NCBI GenBank assembly: GCA_021159225.1
Contig: JAGGSE010000180.1
Location: 1-5,572 of the forward strand
Length of the DNA: 5,572 bases
Direction of reading: 5' to 3'
DNA from: a bacterium
Lineage (GTDB): Bacteria; Patescibacteriota; Minisyncoccia; Minisyncoccales; JAGGSE01
Below the pieces are notes generated by a model. It worked only from the letters and a program-made list of their open reading frames with translations. It did no database searches and was not told the origin of the DNA. Below are positions 4,409 to 5,572 of the stretch, piece after piece (the first letter of the stretch is position 1; each line of letters opens with the position of its first letter). The position numbers were made by a program, and so were the translations under genes.

Positions 4409-5572
4409 GATTAACTAAAAAATTTACCTCTCTATTTGTTCTGTTGCTGGTTTCTCTTTTTGTGTTGCTGGCTTCTCTTTTTATATTTCTTCCGTGTGCT
4501 GCTGAAGCAGGGGTACTAGATTGGATAATGGGAGCAGCAGGAGCAGTAGGAGGAATAGTAGGAGGAGCAGTAGAAGGAGCAGCAGGCAATTTAGCAAACG
4601 CCATTATTCAAGCCATTGCCAATCTGGTCATCTTGGGAATCGGAGCCCTTCTGGGTTTGGCTTATCAGGCCCTCCAATGGGTAATCAGTCCTAATTTTTT
4701 GAATATGACAATGACTGGCCCGGACAATCCTCTTGTCTATAATGCCTGGGCATTTGTTCGGGACCTGGCAAATATCTTCCTTGTCCTTGGTCTGATTGTC
4801 ATAGCCCTGGGAATTATTTTGGGAATTAAGGAATACGAGGCAAAAAGGACACTACCGGTTCTTATTATCGTTGCCCTTTTGATTAATTTTACCCCGGTCA
4901 TCTGCGGCTGGATTATTGATTTTTCAAATTATTTAATGAAGCATCTCTTAACAGGAGGGTTTAACAACAGTTTTGTCCAAGCCATAAGTAATGGCTTGCA
5001 AAGCCAGGGAGGAAAAGATCCTCTAAGGGCAATAATTGATGCCTTGGTTTTTATTATTTTTGCCATTGTTGCCATTGTGGTAATAGTTCTTTACTGCCTT
5101 TTGTTTTTAGTAAGATATGTCTTTTTGTGGGTTCTAATCATTTTCTCGCCCATTGCCTTTGTTAGTCGGGTCTTTGGTCCAAACAGGTACATAAAGATGT
5201 TTTTCCCTGGATTTCTCTACTGGGACAACTGGTGGACCTCCTTTATCCAATGGTGTGTCATCGGTGTCTTCGGCGCTTTCTTTATCTTTTTAGCAAACAA
5301 GTCAATGGTTGACTGGGTCATCCAAACCTCCCCACCGCCAAGCATCCTTGCCGGGCTTTATATGTATATCTTTCCTATTCTTATTCTTCTGATAGGTTTC
5401 TTCGCTACAATAGCAACCGCCAGTCAAGGAATGGAGGTCTTGCCAGGAAGCAAGGTAATAGTAAAGGCGGCTGCAGAAAAAGCCCAAAAGGGAGCCAGAT
5501 GGGCAGGAAAAAAGGTTGGAGAGGCAGTGCCGGAAAGTGTGAGAAGGAGAGGAGAAGAATGGTCAAGATATA
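4402..5572 (+). CDS. VirB6/TrbL-like polytopic T4SS membrane protein (C-terminus outside window)
   Basis: Open from ATG 4402 to the right edge: 390 complete codons, no stop. Residues 1-36 look like a signal peptide (basic MKRLTKK, long hydrophobic core, AAEA before G37). A Gly/Ala-rich stretch with a GxxxG zipper (44-62) follows, then membrane helices at about 72-96, 121-142, 151-174, 211-237, 239-255, 280-298 and 315-340. The central RYVFLWVLIIFSPIAF (238-253) is typical in style of VirB6/TrbL proteins, inner-membrane channel components of T4SS machines. After the last helix a basic, probably amphipathic tail begins (351-390, KAAAEKAQKGARWAGKK). The start is supported by the signal peptide directly after it and an in-frame TAG at 4384. 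An in-frame TTG (4399) is the only other upstream start. Divergent transcription from the pilin-head genes supports a shared machine. The family call is from topology and motif style. Confidence 0.8.
   Translation, partial: MKRLTKKFTSLFVLLLVSLFVLLASLFIFLPCAAEAGVLDWIMGAAGAVGGIVGGAVEGAAGNLANAIIQAIANLVILGIGALLGLAYQALQWVISPNFLNMTMTGPDNPLVYNAWAFVRDLANIFLVLGLIVIALGIILGIKEYEAKRTLPVLIIVALLINFTPVICGWIIDFSNYLMKHLLTGGFNNSFVQAISNGLQSQGGKDPLRAIIDALVFIIFAIVAIVVIVLYCLLFLVRYVFLWVLIIFSPIAFVSRVFGPNRYIKMFFPGFLYWDNWWTSFIQWCVIGVFGAFFIFLANKSMVDWVIQTSPPPSILAGLYMYIFPILILLIGFFATIATASQGMEVLPGSKVIVKAAAEKAQKGARWAGKKVGEAVPESVRRRGEEWSRY
4444..4485 (+). repeat. 21-bp tandem duplication in the signal peptide
   Basis: Two adjacent 21-base units (4444-4464 and 4465-4485) share ttgctggyttctcttttt and match at 18 of 21 positions. 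They encode LLVSLFV and LLASLFI, residues 15-28. Being a multiple of three, the duplication lengthens the hydrophobic core of the signal peptide by one seven-residue unit without breaking the frame. Confidence 0.8.
4531..4587 (+). repeat. Gly/Ala low-complexity repeat encoding a glycine zipper
   Basis: The DNA is built from imperfect gga-gca-gya-gga units and encodes residues 44-62. Glycines at 47, 51, 55 and 59 form an unbroken GxxxGxxxGxxxG zipper, with further glycines at 44, 50, 54 and 62. Such zippers support tight helix packing or oligomerisation in membranes. This one would be the first segment after signal-peptide cleavage. Confidence 0.7.

Noticed and set aside
4486..4512. Lipoprotein cleavage site at Cys32 of the VirB6-like protein
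   Set aside because: The residues before the cysteine are F-L-P, which do not fit the lipobox. AAEA followed by Gly is a better ordinary signal peptidase site.
4353..4604. Minus-strand open frame of 83 codons reaching into the divergent promoter region
   Set aside because: It is antisense to the signal peptide duplication and the Gly/Ala repeat of the VirB6-like gene; its repetitive KREASN/KRETSN stretch is just the complement of the 21-bp tandem repeat.

Overview
The window is coding almost throughout and reads as part of a type IV secretion (T4SS)-like membrane locus. The style is that of a candidate-phyla-radiation (Patescibacteria, e.g. Parcubacteria-type) bacterium. Three things suggest this: a two-helix VirB2/TrbC-type pilin-like head carried by two neighbouring proteins, a VirB6/TrbL-like polytopic protein, and a small membrane protein ending in an E-I-I-P...P-x-W-T motif that I recall from hypothetical proteins of that group. 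The lineage is inferred from protein style; there is no rRNA or marker gene here.

Layout. Two transcription units diverge from a 41-bp intergenic region (4361-4401). On the minus strand, reading leftward, are a 112-residue small membrane protein (4022-4360), a 922-residue pilin-head protein with a very cysteine-rich ectodomain (1257-4025), and a second pilin-head protein (1235 down to base 1, C-terminus outside the window). The first two overlap by 4 bases (ATGA) and the next gap is 21 bases, so these three look like one operon. On the plus strand, a VirB6/TrbL-like membrane protein starts at 4402 and runs off the right edge.

How the parts may work together (inference). The VirB6-like protein would be the inner-membrane channel or platform. 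The two minus-strand proteins share a signal peptide and a two-helix membrane anchor (44 of 70 identical residues, counted by hand) but have completely different exported regions. One is a set of predicted helical stalks interrupted by cysteine-rich knots. The other is a run of Greek-key-like repeats resembling beta/gamma-crystallins. This looks like one membrane-anchoring head reused to display different surface modules beside the secretion platform.

Regulation. The intergenic region holds two back-to-back promoter-like sites whose -10 boxes are only 3 bases apart, so polymerase probably cannot occupy both at once. The plus-strand -10 (perfect TATAAT) places the transcript start on or next to the ATG, which predicts a leaderless mRNA. 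No RNA genes, CRISPR arrays, insertion sequences or terminators are visible, and no gene-free stretch exceeds 41 bases.
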